6,827 bases of DNA from Alphaproteobacteria bacterium. Its GTDB lineage: Bacteria; Pseudomonadota; Alphaproteobacteria; Acetobacterales; Acetobacteraceae. The notes beneath the pieces are model-generated. The model did no database searches. It was given only the letters and a program-made list of their open reading frames with translations, and was not told where the DNA came from. The first letter of the stretch is position 1, and every line of letters starts with the position of its first letter. The translations under genes and the position numbers were made by a program. Of this stretch, positions 5,114 through 6,827 are shown piece after piece. The stretch spans positions 8,345 through 15,171 of the forward strand of contig JAAFHD010000037.1 of the NCBI GenBank assembly GCA_013298245.1, given 5' to 3'.

Positions 5114-6493
5114 TCACCGCGCGCGCAGGAATTCCGGCACGCGCAGCAGGATCAGTTCATTGTCGTCAGCGCGCGAAAGATGCCGCCCGGCGCTGAAGGG
5201 CAGGTTGTTGTCATTGCCGACGATGATGTGCTCGGCATCCACCATCGCCACATTCTCGATGGTGAAGAAGGGGAAGGTGAAGACGGTGTCGGGCGCATCC
5301 GCGGCACGGTCACCGCGCTGGCGCGCGACGCGGTCAGGATCCTGGATGGCCATCAGGTCGATATGGCCGATCTTGCGCACAAAACCTTCCGCGTCGACCG
5401 CGCCGAAGTCGACCAGATACACACGCTTGAACCGGGCGGGCTGCGCGAAACATGGTTGTTCCGGCGAGCCCTCGGTGCCTTGCGCGCAGGCGCGGGCGGC
5501 ATCGCCTTCGCCGTTGTCGCGCTCGATGATCAGCGCGCGGCGTTCGTCGATGAAGTTGAAATCGCCGATCGCGGTCGCACCCGGCTCCAGCCGGTAGCGC
5601 AGGCTGCGGCCGGACCATGCCATGCGCGTGACGTCGAATTCCAGCAGGCGCAGGAACGGCCCTTCAGCATTGGCGGTGCCGGCGGCGAACAGCGTCTGTT
5701 CCATCAGCGCCCAGATGGTGCGGCCATCCGGCGTCAGCGCCATGCCTTCATAACCACCCGAGCGACGCACGCGGAAACCCACACCGGCCGTGGGGTTGGG
5801 CGGCACTTGCAGCGCGTGGTGGTCGGGCGTGCGCAGCACCTCTCCATCCAGCGTGGTTTCGACCACGCGCAGCAGCCGGCCTTCGGCGTCGAAATGCAGC
5901 AGGTAGGGGCCGAATTCGTCGCCCAGCATCATGGTGCCATCGGGCAGCATCTGGATGCTCTCGATGTCGAAATCCGCACCGGTCAAATAGCGCGTCGCGG
6001 TGGCTTCATTGGTGATGGGAAAGCGCGTGACGCGGTTGGGATCAGCCAGGAAAATGGTGCGCTCACGCGCCACAGCACCGGTCTGCCAGTTGGGGCGCAC
6101 GCGATGCACCATCAGCAGCGCGTCGGGGCTGTTGCGGCGGTTGCCGAAGCCGTTGTCGCCCGTCACCCAATAGCTGCCGTCACCCACCGGACGAATGCCC
6201 GAAAACCCTTGCACCGGCTGGCCCTGGAAGGGCAGCGCCAGGCCCGTGGCGCGGCGGCCGTAACCGGGCAGGCTCATGGAAGGCGCGCTGCCGACGGTCT
6301 CGTTCCGCAGGTTTCCCGCGCCGGTGAAGCGGCCGGAGATGGCGAAGTATTCCGGCGCGTCGGCGGGCGGTGCCACCATGGTGTTGCCGGGCAGGATGGC
6401 CTGGCCCATCAGCCGCGCTTCGAAGCGCGTATCGGCAATGGCGGGCGCGCTCAGCGCGATGACGGCGATGGTGGACAGCAGCAGGCGACGCAT
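5114..6493 (-). CDS. Secreted esterase-like/phytase-like family protein (PF13449 type)
   Basis: This 459-residue protein has a clear Sec signal peptide (MRRLLLSTIAVIALSAPAIA, cleavage after about residue 20), so it acts in the periplasm or outside. The phytase-like beta-propeller hallmarks are present in order: GFSGIRPVGDGSYWVTGDNGFG at 96-117 and DIESIQMLPDGT at 176-187. GDEFGPYLLHFDAEGRLL follows at 191-208, then GGYEGMALTPDGRTIWAL at 246-263. IGDFNFIDERRALIIERDN at 309-327 and TIENVAMVDAEHIIVGNDNN at 411-430 complete them. The family is named for esterase-like activity, but substrates are rarely known and true phytase activity is not established. The only two cysteines (336 and 348) could form a disulfide in an inserted loop. 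A GGGGAGA ribosome site (6506-6500) lies 6 nt before the ATG. The amidase gene follows 65 nt downstream on the same strand. Confidence 0.9.
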   Translation of the reverse strand: MRRLLLSTIAVIALSAPAIADTRFEARLMGQAILPGNTMVAPPADAPEYFAISGRFTGAGNLRNETVGSAPSMSLPGYGRRATGLALPFQGQPVQGFSGIRPVGDGSYWVTGDNGFGNRRNSPDALLMVHRVRPNWQTGAVARERTIFLADPNRVTRFPITNEATATRYLTGADFDIESIQMLPDGTMMLGDEFGPYLLHFDAEGRLLRVVETTLDGEVLRTPDHHALQVPPNPTAGVGFRVRRSGGYEGMALTPDGRTIWALMEQTLFAAGTANAEGPFLRLLEFDVTRMAWSGRSLRYRLEPGATAIGDFNFIDERRALIIERDNGEGDAARACAQGTEGSPEQPCFAQPARFKRVYLVDFGAVDAEGFVRKIGHIDLMAIQDPDRVARQRGDRAADAPDTVFTFPFFTIENVAMVDAEHIIVGNDNNLPFSAGRHLSRADDNELILLRVPEFLRAR

Positions 6494-6566
6494 GGCGATT
6501 CTCCCCGAATGGAGGCCGCGCCATAGCCGCCTGCGGTGACAGGCCGATGATGCTTGTGTGACGGTT
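6494..6566 (-). other. Leader region of the phytase-like gene
   Basis: These 73 bases separate the hairpin from the phytase-like start. Apart from the GGGGAGA ribosome site I see no convincing -35/-10 pair. The promoter may lie here in a non-consensus form, or transcription may read through from the upstream gene. Confidence 0.3.
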
Positions 6567-6613
6567 GGGGTCTGATCGCATCAGGCTTCAGGCCTGATGC
6601 GTGAATCAGCCCC
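6567..6613 (-). terminator. Long compound hairpin after the upstream gene (terminator-like, no U-tail)
   Basis: The core is a perfect 10-bp stem, CGCATCAGGC (6577-6586) with GCCTGATGCG (6592-6601), around a 5-nt loop. Outer arms extend it: CTGAT (6572-6576) pairs with ATCAG (6605-6609), and GGGG (6567-6570) with CCCC (6610-6613). The only interruptions are 1-nt and 3-nt bulges, for about 19 bp in all. It begins 11 nt beyond the stop of the minus-strand gene at the right edge. In that direction the T6 tract (6621-6616) precedes the hairpin and no T-run follows, so it is not a textbook intrinsic terminator. It may stabilise the 3' end or be an extragenic palindrome. Confidence 0.45.
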
Positions 6614-6624
6614 ACAAAAAAGCG

Positions 6625-6827
6625 CTATTGCAGCCGGCGCGACAGCGACACCGCATAGCTGCCCGCGCGCACCGCCAGCGTCGGGTCGTCGCTCAGGGTC
6701 ACGCCCGGTTCCTGGTCCAGCACCATGAAGCTGATCGGGTCACAGGCGCCGCCCGGGCCGGGTGCGACGGCGGTGATCGTCAGGCGGCCCACGGTGGTGC
6801 GCGGTCGGTCCGCCGGCCAGGCAACCG
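6625..6827 (-). CDS. C-terminal end of an unrecognised protein
   Basis: An open minus-strand frame enters from the right edge and ends with TAG at 6627-6625, giving 66 residues that finish SYAVSLSRRLQ. The frame is probably real: codons are strongly G/C-ending, the frame is open throughout, and it is followed by a strong hairpin. The fragment is rich in Val, Pro, Gly and Asp with one Cys (residue 28, GACDPISFMVLDQEP), and looks beta-rich. I do not recognise a family. It lies upstream of the phytase-like gene on the same strand with a 131-nt gap. Confidence 0.6.
   Translation of the reverse strand, partial: VAWPADRPRTTVGRLTITAVAPGPGGACDPISFMVLDQEPGVTLSDDPTLAVRAGSYAVSLSRRLQ

Noticed and set aside
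5066..6526. Long plus-strand ORF (486 codons) opposite the phytase-like gene
   Set aside because: It is antisense to a gene with a signal peptide and all its family motifs. The translation is His/Gln/Ala/Arg-rich without recognisable domains, as is usual for the strand opposite a high-GC3 gene.

Overview
The window is high-GC DNA with strong G/C preference at third codon positions. The gene set combines a Bug/TctC-type tricarboxylate receptor with a twin-arginine-like leader, an exported phytase-like esterase, an RTX protein and an amidase. Together these suggest an alphaproteobacterium, most likely in or near Acetobacteraceae (Roseomonas-like); a betaproteobacterial origin is less likely. 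This assignment is inferred from gene style, since no rRNA or tRNA is present.

Layout: (1) 1-1344, minus strand, holds the N-terminal 448 residues of an RTX calcium-binding protein whose C-terminus lies beyond the left edge. (2) 1345-1649 is its upstream region. It has a possible promoter, an operator-like palindrome, and a 31-codon ORF whose first 18 residues resemble the RTX N-terminus. (3) 1650-2291, minus, is an exported histidine-phosphatase-family protein. (4) 2292-2376 is a short divergent intergenic region. (5) 2377-3339, plus, is a Bug/TctC periplasmic receptor and the only plus-strand gene. It meets the next gene stop-to-stop with no spacer. (6) 3340-5048, minus, is a two-gene unit in which an amidase-signature enzyme resembling plant AMI1 overlaps a phosphinothricin-acetyltransferase-like GNAT by ATGA. 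A reasonable sigma70-like promoter lies in front of it. (7) 5114-6493, minus, is a secreted phytase-like esterase. (8) 6494-6624 is intergenic with a long compound hairpin. (9) 6625-6827, minus, is the C-terminus of an unrecognised protein.

The genes look like ordinary accessory and housekeeping-peripheral content: solute capture, amide hydrolysis, N-acetylation, and secreted or periplasmic proteins. The amidase-GNAT pair is the only clear operon. The Bug receptor faces it and could supply a carboxylate or amide substrate, but nothing in the sequence proves this. I see no convincing new multi-gene system, no mobile element and no CRISPR array. The most unusual points are the small ORF in front of the RTX gene, the palindromic stop-to-stop junction, and the AMI1-like character of the amidase.
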